From Actinacidiphila bryophytorum (GTDB lineage Bacteria > Actinomycetota > Actinomycetes > Streptomycetales > Streptomycetaceae): a stretch of 64,000 bases of DNA. Below the pieces are notes generated by a model. The model worked only from the letters and a program-made list of their open reading frames with translations, was not told the DNA's origin and ran no database searches. Below, one piece after another: positions 41,789-52,241 of this stretch (the stretch's first letter is position 1; the number at the start of each line of letters is the position of its first letter). Location: assembly GCF_016916835.1 (NCBI RefSeq), contig NZ_JAFFIX010000016.1, positions 1 through 64,000 on the forward strand, written 5' to 3'. The translations under genes and the position numbers were made by a program.

Positions 41789-42671
41789 CGCACATCCCCG
41801 CGGGCCGCGGCGCCCGGGACGGCTACGACCTGTGGATCGACCCGGCGTCCGCGGGGTGGGCGTACTCGGCGCTGCGGGTGCTGGCCCTGGAGCCGGGCGG
41901 GCAGCGGGAGTTCGCGACCGGGGACAGCGAGTGGGTGGTACTGCCGCTGGCCGGGGCGTGCACGGTGCTGGCCGGCGGTGAGGCCTTCGCGCTGCACGGC
42001 CGCGCCGACGTCTTCTCCGGCGTGTCGGACTTCTGCTACCTGCCGCGGGACGCGCACGCGACGGTCGCGTCCGCGGAGGGCGGGCGTTTCGCGCTGGCGG
42101 GGGCGCGCTGCTCGCGCCGGCTGCCGGCCCGCTACGGCCCGGCGTCCGGTGTGCCGGTGGAGCTGCGGGGTGCGGGCGGCGCGAGCCGCCAGGTCAACAA
42201 CTTCGCCGCGGCCGGTGTCTTCGAGTGCGACCGGCTGATCGCGGTCGAGGTACTGACCCCGGGCGGCAACTGGTCGTCCTTCCCGCCGCACAAGCACGAC
42301 GAGGCGGGGCCGCACGAGTCGCAGCTGGAAGAGGTCTACTACTACGAGCTGTCCGGCGGGCAGGGCGCGATGGGCTACCAGCGGGTCTACCCGTCGCCGC
42401 GCGGCACGACCGACGTACTGGCCGAGGTCCGCTCGGGCGACGCGGTGCTGATCCCCGACGGCTGGCACGGCCCGAGCATGGCGGTGCCCGGCTACGACAT
42501 GTACTACCTCAACGTCATGGCGGGGCCTGGCCCTTCGCGGCAGTGGCTGATCTCCGACGACCCGGCGCACGCGTGGGTGCGGGAGGGCTGGGCGGCCCAA
42601 CCCCTGGACCCCCGGCTGCCGTTGTACGAGGCGCCGCGGGCGCCGCAGCCCCCTTCGGAGGAGGACGGCTC

Positions 42672-42675
<4 letters not shown>
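41785..42675 (+). CDS. iolB: 5-deoxy-glucuronate isomerase
   Basis: A 296-residue double cupin. The metal ligands are in FPPHKHDEAGPHESQLEEVYYYEL (His, His, Glu) and a later His in LIPDGWHGPSMAV. This matches IolB, which converts 5-deoxy-glucuronate to 5-dehydro-2-deoxygluconate, the substrate of IolC. Its ATG overlaps the iolC stop by 4 bases and its own stop overlaps iolD in the same way. Length is as expected. Confidence 0.93.
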
Positions 42676-44539
<1,864 letters not shown>

Positions 44540-44543
<4 letters not shown>

Positions 44544-44734
44544 CGCTTGTCACAGCCGACGCCGCCCGCCCCACCCGGCGCCCGGTACGCGCGTAGCGCG
44601 GAAGCAGGTGCGGGTTCCGCTTGCCGAAAGCGCTCTCACGCACCCACGGGCGCACTCCGGCGACGCGCCCGTTCCGCTTGCCGGAAAAGTCTCACGCCTC
44701 ACATGTGACGCGATCCGGCTGTGACCTGCGTCAC
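44540..44734. promoter_or_regulatory. Two Crp-type motifs upstream of the secreted protein gene
   Basis: GTGACGCTTGTCAC (44540-44553, overlapping the iolD stop) and GTGACCTGCGTCAC (44721-44734) both fit the Streptomyces Crp motif GTG-N6-GNCAC exactly; the first also fits TGTGA-N6-TCACA. The second lies about 190 bases before the next gene. The intergenic region 44544-44924 holds no other gene. Confidence 0.55.
44614..44696. repeat. Direct repeat of about 27 bp
   Basis: GTTCCGCTTGCCGAAAGCGC followed by TCTCACG at 44614-44640 recurs as a slightly shortened version at 44671-44696, both reading GTTCCGCTTGCCG and ending TCTCACG, 57 bp apart. This may be a regulatory site in two phases or a small duplication. 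Confidence 0.5.
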
Positions 44735-44924
44735 CGCTTCCTGCCGGTTCCCTTTTGATCCGGACAGTGGTCATGATCTCCCTGCCGTCGATCGAACATT
44801 TCCCCTGCGTTCGACAAGAAGGCACCTGACGTCGGAGGATGAAGATTTTCCGGCGATTCACTGCATTCGATGAAGCAGTGAGATCACTTTGATCCTCATA
44901 GGATCTGTACGGACGGAGAACCCC

Positions 44925-45395
44925 ATGCTGAATCGTCGTGTGGCAAGTGTCCTGGTCGGTGCGGCCGCGGTCATCGCCCCCGTCGCGATCAACGCGCCCG
45001 CCCAGGCGGCGGCCCCCTCGTCGGCGAAGCCGAGCGTCGTCAGGCCGATGGTCCTGACGGCGGCCATCGGCGCGAACGGCACGTCGGCGCGCTGCCAGGC
45101 GACCGGGAAGAGGGCGTGCTTCTTCGCCGGACCGAGCGTCGGGAGCACGTACGCCATCTGGTCCACCAGCAGTTCGAGCCAGGACCTCACCGGCTACTAC
45201 TTCGGCTCGTCGGGCACCGGTGAGAACACGGCCGTCTACCACATGGCGCAGGCCCTCGCGTGCAGCACCTACGCCCCCAACTCCTGCACCGTCTACGCCG
45301 GCTACAGCTACGCGGGCAACTCCGACCACGAGTCCCACGGGCAGGTCGGGAAGCTCTACTACACCAACAAGGCCGCCTACTCCTTCGTTGTCTGA
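44925..45395 (+). CDS. Small secreted protein with two likely disulfides
   Basis: I do not recognise a firm family. The 156-residue protein has a clear signal peptide (MLNRRVASVLVGAAAVIAPVAINAPAQAA) cut near residue 29. The mature part has four cysteines (ARCQATGKRACFF and LACSTYAPNSCTVY) and many Tyr, Ser and Gly residues, with a beta-rich look. It may belong near the peptidase-inhibitor I36 or similar small secreted families, but I am not sure. ATG 44925 has GGAGAACCCC upstream. The 380-base upstream region has two Crp-type motifs, which would suit an extracellular protein controlled in development. No partner gene is evident. Confidence 0.7.
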   Translation: MLNRRVASVLVGAAAVIAPVAINAPAQAAAPSSAKPSVVRPMVLTAAIGANGTSARCQATGKRACFFAGPSVGSTYAIWSTSSSSQDLTGYYFGSSGTGENTAVYHMAQALACSTYAPNSCTVYAGYSYAGNSDHESHGQVGKLYYTNKAAYSFVV

Positions 45396-45500
45396 CCGGT
45401 AACCCGGGCAGACACACCTCGCGGGTGCGCCGTCCCGGGCGCGGTGAGCGTCGTCACCGCCCGGGACGGCCGCACCACCCTCCAGCGGCAAAGGATGTCC

Positions 45501-46508
45501 ATGTACGGCAGTTCCCCCTCCCGTCGGCGCGGCAGGCTCGCCGTCGCCGCCACTGCACTGACGGCGGCAGTGGCGGCGTCGGTGGCCGGCTGCGGCTCGG
45601 GACACGGCACCACCGGCACCACCACCGCTGCCGTGAGACCCGCGGCCGGGGCCTTCGCCACGCTCCACGGCGGGCCGACGCACGACCAGATCGCCCTGCC
45701 GGTGGACGCCTACGCGCTGACCGTCCCCGAGCGCGACCGGCTGGACCACGCACGCAGCGTGCTCGCCGGCCGGTGCATGCGCAGCTTCGGCTACCGCTAC
45801 GACGCCGCAGCCGACAAGGCGGTGGCCGCGCGCACCGCCCGCAACCACCTGGAAGACTTCGGCCTCTACGAGAACAAGCGCCGCTACGGCGTCACCGACG
45901 TGGCCGTCGCCGCCCGGTACGGCTACCACCTGGTGTCCGCTGCGAGCGGCACCGCGGTGCCGCAGGACCAGGCCGACGACCACGGCCTGGGCAAGGAGAG
46001 CCCCGCGGAGCAGGAAGTCCGCTTCGGCACCGACCCGAAGGGCAAGCCCGCTCTGCGCACCGCCTCCGGGCAGCCGATACCGCCCAACGGCTGCCTGAGC
46101 GCGGGCGACGACACCTTCACCGTGCAGGGGGCGACGGGCGACGACGCGGAGGCCGTGCGGGCGCTGGCCGCGACCTCCTTCGAGCAGTCCCAGCAGGACC
46201 CCGCGGTCGTCGCCGCCCGCACGGCCTGGTCGAAGTGCCTTGCCGCCAAGGGCTACACCTTCACCGACCCCGTGGGGAATCCCGGCTTCGACGCCGGGGC
46301 GCCGGCCGTCTCCCCCGCCGAGTCGGCCATGGCATCGGCCGATGCGGCCTGCAAGCAGCAGACGCATCTGACCGACGTGTGGCTGGCCGCGGAGGCCGGC
46401 TTCCAGCAGCGGTGGATCGCGGCCCACCCCGCCGACTTCCGAGCGGCCAAGTCCGTGCACGACGAGATGATGAAGCGCGTCGACCAGGTGCTCGCCGCGG
46501 CCCACTGA
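45501..46508 (+). CDS. Lipoprotein of unknown function
   Basis: I do not recognise a family. The 335-residue protein starts at ATG 45501, with AAAGGA upstream, and has a lipoprotein signal (RRRGRLAVAATALTAAVAASVAGCGSG) with lipobox VAGC at about residue 32. The mature part has the segments DHARSVLAGRCMRSFGYRY and ARTAWSKCLAAKGYTFTDPVGNPG, two similar cysteine-containing motifs of the form C-[MLA]-x-[SA]-[FK]-G-Y separated by about 180 residues, and a helical C-terminus (AKSVHDEMMKRVDQVLAAAH). A surface-anchored protein is the only safe statement. Confidence 0.75.
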   Translation: MYGSSPSRRRGRLAVAATALTAAVAASVAGCGSGHGTTGTTTAAVRPAAGAFATLHGGPTHDQIALPVDAYALTVPERDRLDHARSVLAGRCMRSFGYRYDAAADKAVAARTARNHLEDFGLYENKRRYGVTDVAVAARYGYHLVSAASGTAVPQDQADDHGLGKESPAEQEVRFGTDPKGKPALRTASGQPIPPNGCLSAGDDTFTVQGATGDDAEAVRALAATSFEQSQQDPAVVAARTAWSKCLAAKGYTFTDPVGNPGFDAGAPAVSPAESAMASADAACKQQTHLTDVWLAAEAGFQQRWIAAHPADFRAAKSVHDEMMKRVDQVLAAAH

Positions 46509-46530
46509 CCCCCGACGCCCCCTGTTCTTC

Positions 46531-47103
46531 CTACTCCTCCGGCTTGGCCGCGGGGCCGAACTCGGCGTCGGCCGTGGTCACCGTGCCCGCGGTCCGCCCG
46601 GGGGCGGTGTGGTAGCGCCAGTAGAGGTTGGTGTGGGTGATGACCTTGTCCGGCGGCGGGGCGCCGAAGGACGTCAGGTCCTCGGTGGTGTGGGCGTCCT
46701 CGACCAGGGTCACGTCGTAGCCCCGGGTGAGCGCGCCGTGCAGCGTGGCTCGCACGCACTCGTCGGTCTGTGCCCCGGCGACCACCAGGCGGCCGATGCG
46801 GCCCGCGGCGAGCACGTCTTCGAGGTCGGTGGCCTCGAAGGAGTCGGGATACGTCTTCTGCACCAGCGCCTCGGCGTCGGTCCGCACCAACTCCTGCACA
46901 TACGCCCAGCCCTCGGTGCCGCTGACCAGCTGGTCGCTGTTGTGCTGCACCCACACCACGGGCGCGCCCTCGGCCCGCGCCCTGTCGACCAGGGTGGCGA
47001 TGTTGGCCACCACGGTGTCCCGGTCGTGCGCCCCGCCCACGACGCCCTTCTGCACGTCGATCACCAGCAGCGCGGTGTGCGGTCGGTTCTCCAGTGTGGT
47101 CAT
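46531..47103 (-). CDS. Cysteine hydrolase, isochorismatase family
   Basis: A 190-residue isochorismatase-like hydrolase with the full triad Asp16 (LLVIDVQKG), Lys83 (VQKTYPDSF) and Cys116 (GAQTDECVRATLHGA). It probably hydrolyses an amide such as nicotinamide or a carbamoyl compound; the exact substrate is not readable. ATG 47103 has GGGAGG 6 bases upstream; the longer frame to 47139 lacks a site. It is convergent with the lipoprotein gene (22 bases apart). It serves as an intact comparison for the Cys-less homologue at 20056. Confidence 0.9.
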   Translation of the reverse strand: MTTLENRPHTALLVIDVQKGVVGGAHDRDTVVANIATLVDRARAEGAPVVWVQHNSDQLVSGTEGWAYVQELVRTDAEALVQKTYPDSFEATDLEDVLAAGRIGRLVVAGAQTDECVRATLHGALTRGYDVTLVEDAHTTEDLTSFGAPPPDKVITHTNLYWRYHTAPGRTAGTVTTADAEFGPAAKPEE

Positions 47104-47377
47104 GGCGCCTCCCGGCAGGTACGGGTCCCTCGTCTCCACCGACCCTACGACCGGACACTGACATCGCCGTGTCGCCGGGCAGGCGCCCGGTCGCGCAGGA
47201 CCACCTTCCCGTCGCCACCGCCGACGGGAAGGTGGCTGCCGGGTGAACAGCAGACCTGCGACGTGTGTGCGCGTGTCGCATGACGGTCACAACCGCCGCC
47301 AGGCCCGGCCGCTCGGCGGTCGCGGTACGTAGGCTGCTGCTCGGGCAGGGCAACTTCGCTGGGGGGACGTCGCGGAC

Positions 47378-49123
47378 ATGGCAGCGCAGGTGGAGGCCGG
47401 CCGGCTGGTCGGCGGCCGGTACCGGCTGGTCGGCAGGCTCGGCGCCGACGCGGCGGGCGAGCTGTGGCGGGCGCACGACGAGCATCTGCGGGTGGACGTC
47501 GCGGTCAAGCGCGGCCGGCCGGCCGCGCCGTCCGCGGACGCCGACAGCGCCGAGGTGGCGGCCCGCACCGCCCAGCAGGCCCGCGGTGCCGCGCGGCTGC
47601 GCGACCACCCGCATGTCGTCGCCGTCTACGACGTCGTCCTCGACGACGAGGCGCCGTGGACGGTGATGCAGCTGGTCGAGGGGCGCTCCCTGCGCGAGCA
47701 CCTGGACGCCAACGGTCCGCTGTCCGTGGACCGGGCGGCGGACGTGGCGCGGGCGGTGCTCAAGGTTCTGGCCGCGGCCTATGCGATGGACGTCGTCCAT
47801 CGCAACATCACACCGGCGGCCGTCGTCCTCGCCGGCAGCGGCGAGGTGCTGCTCACCGACTTCGGCGCACCGGGGAAGGGCGGCACGCCCGAGTCGCTGG
47901 GCGAGCCCGGCTTCGTCGCGCCCGAGCGGATCCGCGAGGCGGAGGCGGGCGGCGCCGGCGACCTCTTCTCGCTGGGCGTGACGCTCTACCGGGCGCTGGA
48001 GGGCGAACTGCCGTTCAGCCCCGACGTGCCGACCTCCGTGCTCTACGACGAGGCCGCGCCGCCGGTAAGGGCCGGACGGCTCGCCCCGCTGCTGGCCCAG
48101 CTCCTGCAACGGGACCCGGCGCTGCGGCCGACCCCCGCGCAGGCGCTCGCGCTGGTCGACCCGCCTCACGACACCGGTCCCGCGGTCGCACTGGTCAAGG
48201 CGCCGGCCCTCGTACGCGACCGCAGCCGGTCCGACTGGCGGGAGGAGGACGTCGCCCTCGAAGGGCACACCAGCGAGGTCAGGGCGGTCGCCTTCAGCCC
48301 GGACAGCTCCACGGTGGCCAGCGCGGGCGACGACCGGACCGTCCGGCTGTGGAACCTCGACGGCCGGCGCACGGCCAGCACCCCGCTCGCCGGGCACACC
48401 GACTGGATCCGGGCGCTCGCTTTCGGACCGGACGGCACGGTGCTCGCCAGCGGCGGCGACGACAAGCAGATCCTGCTGTGGGACCTCACCACAGGGCGGC
48501 CCTTCGCCGCCCAGCTGACCGGCCACACCGGCTGGATCCGCGCGCTCGCCTTCAGCCCGGACGGCACGCTGCTCGCCAGCGCGGGCGGAGACAAGGTCAT
48601 CCGGCTGTGGGACGTCGCCTCCGGCGGCAGCACCGCGGTCTTCACCGGCCACACCGGCTGGGTCCGGTCCGTCGCCTTCAGCCCCGACGGCACGGTCCTC
48701 GCCACCGGCGGCAACGACAAGGTCGTACGCCTGTGGCACGTCGCCTCGGGGGAGAACTTCGCCAACTGGCCGGGCGTGGACGGCCGCGTCCACGCGGTGC
48801 GTTTCAGCCCGGACGGCAGGCTGCTGGCCGCGGCCGGCAACTCCGGAGTACGGCTGTGGGAGGTCGCGACGGGCGCGCCCGTCCCGGCGTGGAACGGTGT
48901 CGGCGGCCGGATCCGCTCGTTGTCCTTCGGACCGGACAACCTGACGATCGCCACGGGCAGTACGAAGCGGACGGTGACGCTGTGGGACCTGGCCACCGCG
49001 TCCCCCCGCGTCACCTGGACCGGCACGTACGGCCAGGCCTACTCGGTGGTCCACAGCCCCGACGGCACGATGCTCGCCAGCGGCGACGTCAAGAGGGTAC
49101 GCCTCTGGTACCCCCCGCGCTGA
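47378..49123 (+). CDS. WD40 beta-propeller protein with degenerate Ser/Thr kinase domain
   Basis: A 581-residue protein. Residues 10-260 follow the protein kinase fold: the ATP-site lysine is Lys44 (VDVAVKRG), and DFG is intact (Asp161). The catalytic loop, however, reads H141-R-N143-I-T145-P-A-A148, so the catalytic Asp is Asn and the conserved Lys and Asn are Thr and Ala. That marks a pseudokinase. Residues 290-580 are seven WD40 repeats, each with GH.G.V..VAFSPDGT-like motifs and WD or WN ends, enough for one seven-bladed propeller. No transmembrane helix is visible, so it is cytoplasmic. Start is ATG 47378. It is probably a scaffold or ATP-binding sensor. Confidence 0.87.
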   Translation: MAAQVEAGRLVGGRYRLVGRLGADAAGELWRAHDEHLRVDVAVKRGRPAAPSADADSAEVAARTAQQARGAARLRDHPHVVAVYDVVLDDEAPWTVMQLVEGRSLREHLDANGPLSVDRAADVARAVLKVLAAAYAMDVVHRNITPAAVVLAGSGEVLLTDFGAPGKGGTPESLGEPGFVAPERIREAEAGGAGDLFSLGVTLYRALEGELPFSPDVPTSVLYDEAAPPVRAGRLAPLLAQLLQRDPALRPTPAQALALVDPPHDTGPAVALVKAPALVRDRSRSDWREEDVALEGHTSEVRAVAFSPDSSTVASAGDDRTVRLWNLDGRRTASTPLAGHTDWIRALAFGPDGTVLASGGDDKQILLWDLTTGRPFAAQLTGHTGWIRALAFSPDGTLLASAGGDKVIRLWDVASGGSTAVFTGHTGWVRSVAFSPDGTVLATGGNDKVVRLWHVASGENFANWPGVDGRVHAVRFSPDGRLLAAAGNSGVRLWEVATGAPVPAWNGVGGRIRSLSFGPDNLTIATGSTKRTVTLWDLATASPRVTWTGTYGQAYSVVHSPDGTMLASGDVKRVRLWYPPR

Positions 49124-49160
49124 TCCTTGGGCCGCGGCCCCCCACCCCTGCCGGGTGCCT

Positions 49161-49248
49161 GGTCGCGCAATCCCCGCGCCCCGGTGGTTTGCCCTCTGCC
49201 GCACAGGGTGAGCGTTTTTCAGGGGCGCGGGAAACGGCGCGACCAGCC
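49161..49248. repeat. Inverted pair of dispersed GC-rich repeats
   Basis: GGTCGCGCAATCCCCGCGCC (49161-49180) faces GGGGCGCGGGAAACGGCGCG (49223-49242) followed by ACCAGCC, so the two copies of the 29-bp family form a stem about 25 bp long. The interval 49124-49406 contains no gene that I can support. Confidence 0.7.
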
Positions 49249-49406
49249 CACCACCGGGGCGCGGGCCGCCACCGACCCAAGGGGCTGTTGCTCTCGGAGA
49301 CGGACCACCGACCGGTGGGGGCTGGTCGCGCCCACGCGGCGGCAGGCGCAGATCGGATGCAGCCCCGCGCCCGTGGGGCGCCCTCACGGGCACTGGGACC
49401 CTCTGG

Positions 49407-49637
49407 TCAGGTGGGCGGGGGCTGGGCGGGGATGGGGGTCTCCCAGCGGAGGAGGTCGCCGGGCTGGCAGTCGAGGACCTCGCAGAGGGCGGCGAGTGTC
49501 GCGAAGCGCACCGCCTTGGCCCGGCCGTTCTTGAGCACCGCCAGGTTCGCGGGGGTGATGCCGACGCGGTCGGCGAGTTCGCCGACGGACAGCTTCCGCC
49601 GGGCGAGCATCACGTCGATGTCGACGACGATCGGCAT
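49407..49637 (-). CDS. Small XRE-family helix-turn-helix protein
   Basis: A 76-residue HTH protein: LARRKLSVGELADRVGITPANLAVLKNGRAKAVRFATLAALCEVLDCQPGDLL is the XRE/Cro fold. It has no ligand domain and probably acts as a dimer. Its ATG overlaps the stop of the DUF2975 gene by one base (TGATG), a common pairing of HTH regulator and membrane protein in actinobacteria. Here the membrane partner is broken, so the regulator may be unpaired. Confidence 0.87.
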   Translation of the reverse strand: MPIVVDIDVMLARRKLSVGELADRVGITPANLAVLKNGRAKAVRFATLAALCEVLDCQPGDLLRWETPIPAQPPPT

Positions 49638-50033
49638 CAGATCACCTCGTCCAGCTCGTCCCGCATCCGGGTCGCCTGGGCGAGCAGGGTCCGCAGGACG
49701 AGCACGATGAGGGCGACCCCGAGGATGGCGACGCCGATCCCGCCCATGATGAGGGTGACGCCGGGGTCGTCCCGCTGGCCGGGGGCGTTCACGGCGGTGA
49801 CCGCGAACCACACGAGGGCGGCTGCGACGATCGCGCCGATGATGCCGTCGACGTACCGGAAGGCGGCGTGCGAGAACACGGTGCCGCCGCGCACCATCGT
49901 GACCAGTCGCCATACGCAGACCAGGGCCGACCTGGGCCGCCCCGACACCCAGGATCGTGATCACGCGCAGCGGGGTGAGCGGGAGCGAACCGTCCTCGGG
50001 GTCGTTCGATAGACGCAGCAAGCGCTGGGTCAC
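49637..50033 (-). pseudogene. DUF2975-type membrane protein gene, truncated and frameshifted
   Basis: The intact part, from ATG 49948, encodes SALVCVWRLVTMVRGGTVFSHAAFRYVDGIIGAIVAAALVWFAV to the stop, three membrane helices. The preceding family residues (DPEDGSLPLTPLRVITILGV) are present but in another frame. Removing one base near 49927-49929 restores a continuous protein of about 131 residues from GTG 50033 through DPEDGS, LRVITIL, GAAQVALVCVW. The GTG overlaps the aroA-like stop by 4 bases. The usual N-terminal first helix is also absent, so the reading frame is both truncated and shifted. A sequencing error at the single base is the main alternative to a true mutation. Confidence 0.7.
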
Positions 50034-51265
50034 ACGCCCCAGGAGGACCGCAGGTCCGCGAAGAACTCGTGGAAGCCCGGGAAGGTCTTCTTCACGCACG
50101 ACGGGTCGTCGAAGGTCGTCCCCGGGGTGCGCAGGCCCGCCACCGCGAAGCTCATGGCCATGCGGTGGTCGCCGTGGCAGGCGATCTGGACCGGGGCCGG
50201 GGTGCCGGGGTGGATCTCGATCCAGTCGGTGCCGGTCTCGACGGCGATGCCCTGCGCCCGCAGGTTCGTCGCGCACGCGTCGAGCCGGTCGCACTCCTTG
50301 ACGCGGGTGTTGTAGACGTCCTCGATGCGGACCGGGCCGTCCGCGAAGGGGGCGATCGCCGCCAGTGTCGGCATCGTGTCGGAGATGTCGCGCATGTTGA
50401 CCGTGACGCCGGACAGCCGCCCGGTGCCGGTCACGGTCGTGGCGTTTGCGCCGACCTCCACGTCCGCGCCCATCGCGCGCAGCACCTCGACGAACTGCAG
50501 GTCGCCCTGCAAGGCGCCCTTGCCCAGGCCCGGCACGGTCGCGGTCCTCCCCGCGAGGGCCGCGGCGGCGAAGACGTAGCTGGCGGCGGACGCGTCCGGC
50601 TCGATCGCGTAGTCGGCGGCCCGGTAGCCGCCGGGCGGCACGACGAAGGTGTCGCCCTCACGGGTGACATCGACGCCGAAGCTGCGCATCATCGCGAGGG
50701 TGATCTCGACGTACGGCACCGACACGATGCCGGTGACCTTGATCCGCAGGCCCCCCGCCGTCAGCGGACCCGTCATCAGGAGCGCGGTCAGGAACTGCGA
50801 CGACAGGCTCGCGTCGAGCACGACGTCGCCGCCCTTCATCCCGGCCGCCCGCACGGTCAGCGGCAGGTGGCCCTCGGCTCCGTCGTGGGTGAGGTCCACG
50901 CCCAGCGCGCGGAGCGCGTCGGTGAGCGGGGCGACGGGGCGGCGGCGCATCTGCGGCGAGGCGTCGAAGCGGTAGGTGCCGGCCGCTGCCGCGGAGGCCA
51001 GCGCGGGCAGGAAGCGGGCGGCGGTGCCGGCGTCCCGGCAGTCCACCTCGGCGGCGGGCTCGGACGGTCCCTGCGGGCGGCCGGTGATGCGCCACTCGTC
51101 CGCCGCCCGGTGCACCCCGTAGCCGAGGTCGGCCAGCGCCTGCGCGAAGCCGTCGGTGTCGTCGGAGAGCAGCGGCCTGCGCAGTACGCTCTCGCCTTCG
51201 GCCGCCGCTGCCAGGAACAGTGCCCGTGCCGTCACGGACTTCGAACCGGGTACGGCCACGATCAC
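50030..51265 (-). CDS. aroA: EPSP synthase (3-phosphoshikimate 1-carboxyvinyltransferase) paralogue
   Basis: A 411-residue protein of the EPSP synthase fold. It has PGSKSVTARALFLAAAA at residues 6-22, DTMPTLAAIAPFADGPVRIEDVYNTRVKECDR and a C-terminal DHRMAMSFAVAGL, all diagnostic. The PEP-binding loop, usually DCGLAGT in actinobacteria, is DCRDAGTAARF, so a glycine is Arg here. It is likely a second copy of the shikimate-pathway enzyme, not the housekeeping one, as no other aro gene is present. Start is ATG 51265. Its stop overlaps the DUF2975 remnant. Confidence 0.85.
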   Translation of the reverse strand: MIVAVPGSKSVTARALFLAAAAEGESVLRRPLLSDDTDGFAQALADLGYGVHRAADEWRITGRPQGPSEPAAEVDCRDAGTAARFLPALASAAAAGTYRFDASPQMRRRPVAPLTDALRALGVDLTHDGAEGHLPLTVRAAGMKGGDVVLDASLSSQFLTALLMTGPLTAGGLRIKVTGIVSVPYVEITLAMMRSFGVDVTREGDTFVVPPGGYRAADYAIEPDASAASYVFAAAALAGRTATVPGLGKGALQGDLQFVEVLRAMGADVEVGANATTVTGTGRLSGVTVNMRDISDTMPTLAAIAPFADGPVRIEDVYNTRVKECDRLDACATNLRAQGIAVETGTDWIEIHPGTPAPVQIACHGDHRMAMSFAVAGLRTPGTTFDDPSCVKKTFPGFHEFFADLRSSWGV

Positions 51266-51355
51266 GACTGCCTCCAGGCTGACATCGGGGACGCCCCCGG
51301 CCGCGTCATTTTACGAGGCCGCTGTCGCCTACTCACCTGCGGGCCGGTGGGGCTG

Positions 51356-51408
51356 TCGCGCAGTTCTCCCCCAGAGCTTCGCCTGGGCGGTACCCCCACG
51401 CGCCCCTG
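51356..51408. repeat. 53-bp dispersed repeat, copy 2
   Basis: Identical over all 53 bp to 28934-28986. It lies between the start of the EPSP synthase gene and the end of the aldolase-like gene, and would be transcribed as part of the 3' flank of neither. Confidence 0.8.
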
Positions 51409-51443
51409 GTGTGCCCTCTCTCCTTTTCGCGCCCCCGATGGCG

Positions 51444-52067
51444 CTACGTCGGGTCGGTGAGGCGGTCGAGGAGGTCGGTCAGGCGTTTGGTCACCGTGGG
51501 GCGGTCGCCGTCGGTGAGGGCGGAGCCCATGCCGACGGCGACCGCGCCGGAGGCGACCCACTCGGGGGCCTCGGCGACCGTGACGCCGCCGACGGGGATG
51601 ATCGCCGCCTGCGGCAGGATCATCCGGAGGTCCGCGACCCAGCGCGGGGTCAGCGACGAGGCAGGGTAGAGCGTCAGCGCGTCCGCGCCCAGCTCCATCG
51701 CGCGCACCGCCTCGGTCGGGGTGGCCACCCCGGGGAAGACCGGCACCCCGTAGCGGTGGCCGGTGCGCAACACCGCCTCGTCCAGGTTGGGCGCCAGCAG
51801 GAAGCGGGCGCCCGCGTCGATCGCCATCCGCGCGGACACCGCGTCCACGACCGTGCCGGCGCCGATGACCGCGTCGTCGCCGACCTCGCGGACCAGCGTG
51901 GTGACCGCTTCGAGCGCGAAGGGCGTGGTGAGCGAGATCTCCAGGGTGGTGAGCCCGGCGGACAGCAGCGTGTCGGCGGTGGCCGCCGCCTGGTCGTAGG
52001 TGCGGCTGCGGATCGTGGCGAAGACCCGCTGTGCGAGTGCGGCCCTGGTGGTCTCCCAGCGGTACAC
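51444..52067 (-). CDS. KDPG/KHG aldolase-family protein lacking the Schiff-base lysine
   Basis: A 207-residue TIM-barrel protein of the Eda family. Glu43 (TLEISLTTP), the GAGTVVD strand, FLLAPNLDEAVL, VPVFPGVATPTEA and IIPVGGVTVAEAPEWVASGAVAVGMGS are all as in Eda. At the lysine that forms the Schiff base, the family has K-[LF]-[FY]-P-A; here it is ADALT132LYPASS (codon acg). Without lysine the normal aldol mechanism cannot run, so it may have lost activity or do another reaction. Start is ATG 52067. No gnd, edd or sugar-acid genes are adjacent. Confidence 0.82.
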   Translation of the reverse strand: MYRWETTRAALAQRVFATIRSRTYDQAAATADTLLSAGLTTLEISLTTPFALEAVTTLVREVGDDAVIGAGTVVDAVSARMAIDAGARFLLAPNLDEAVLRTGHRYGVPVFPGVATPTEAVRAMELGADALTLYPASSLTPRWVADLRMILPQAAIIPVGGVTVAEAPEWVASGAVAVGMGSALTDGDRPTVTKRLTDLLDRLTDPT

Positions 52068-52241
52068 GGAGGAGCGGTCCTTCCTGACGGTGCTGCCGGA
52101 TGGTGCTGCCCGGTTGTGCGGCGGTCGGGACCGCGATCAGCACGCTACCCGCCGTGCGGGGGCTGCCCGCCGGTCGATCGGGCAGCTGTCACCGCACCGT
52201 GACATGAGAGGAGCATGAGAGGGAAGGGGTGCCCGCCCGAC

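Noticed and set aside
46253..49393. Minus-strand open frame of over 1000 codons over the WD40 gene
   Set aside because: It covers parts of unrelated genes; the WD40 repeats and kinase motifs are on the plus strand.
49653..51440. Considered a shikimate-linked secondary-metabolite cluster around the EPSP synthase paralogue
   Set aside because: No other shikimate, synthase or tailoring genes are nearby.
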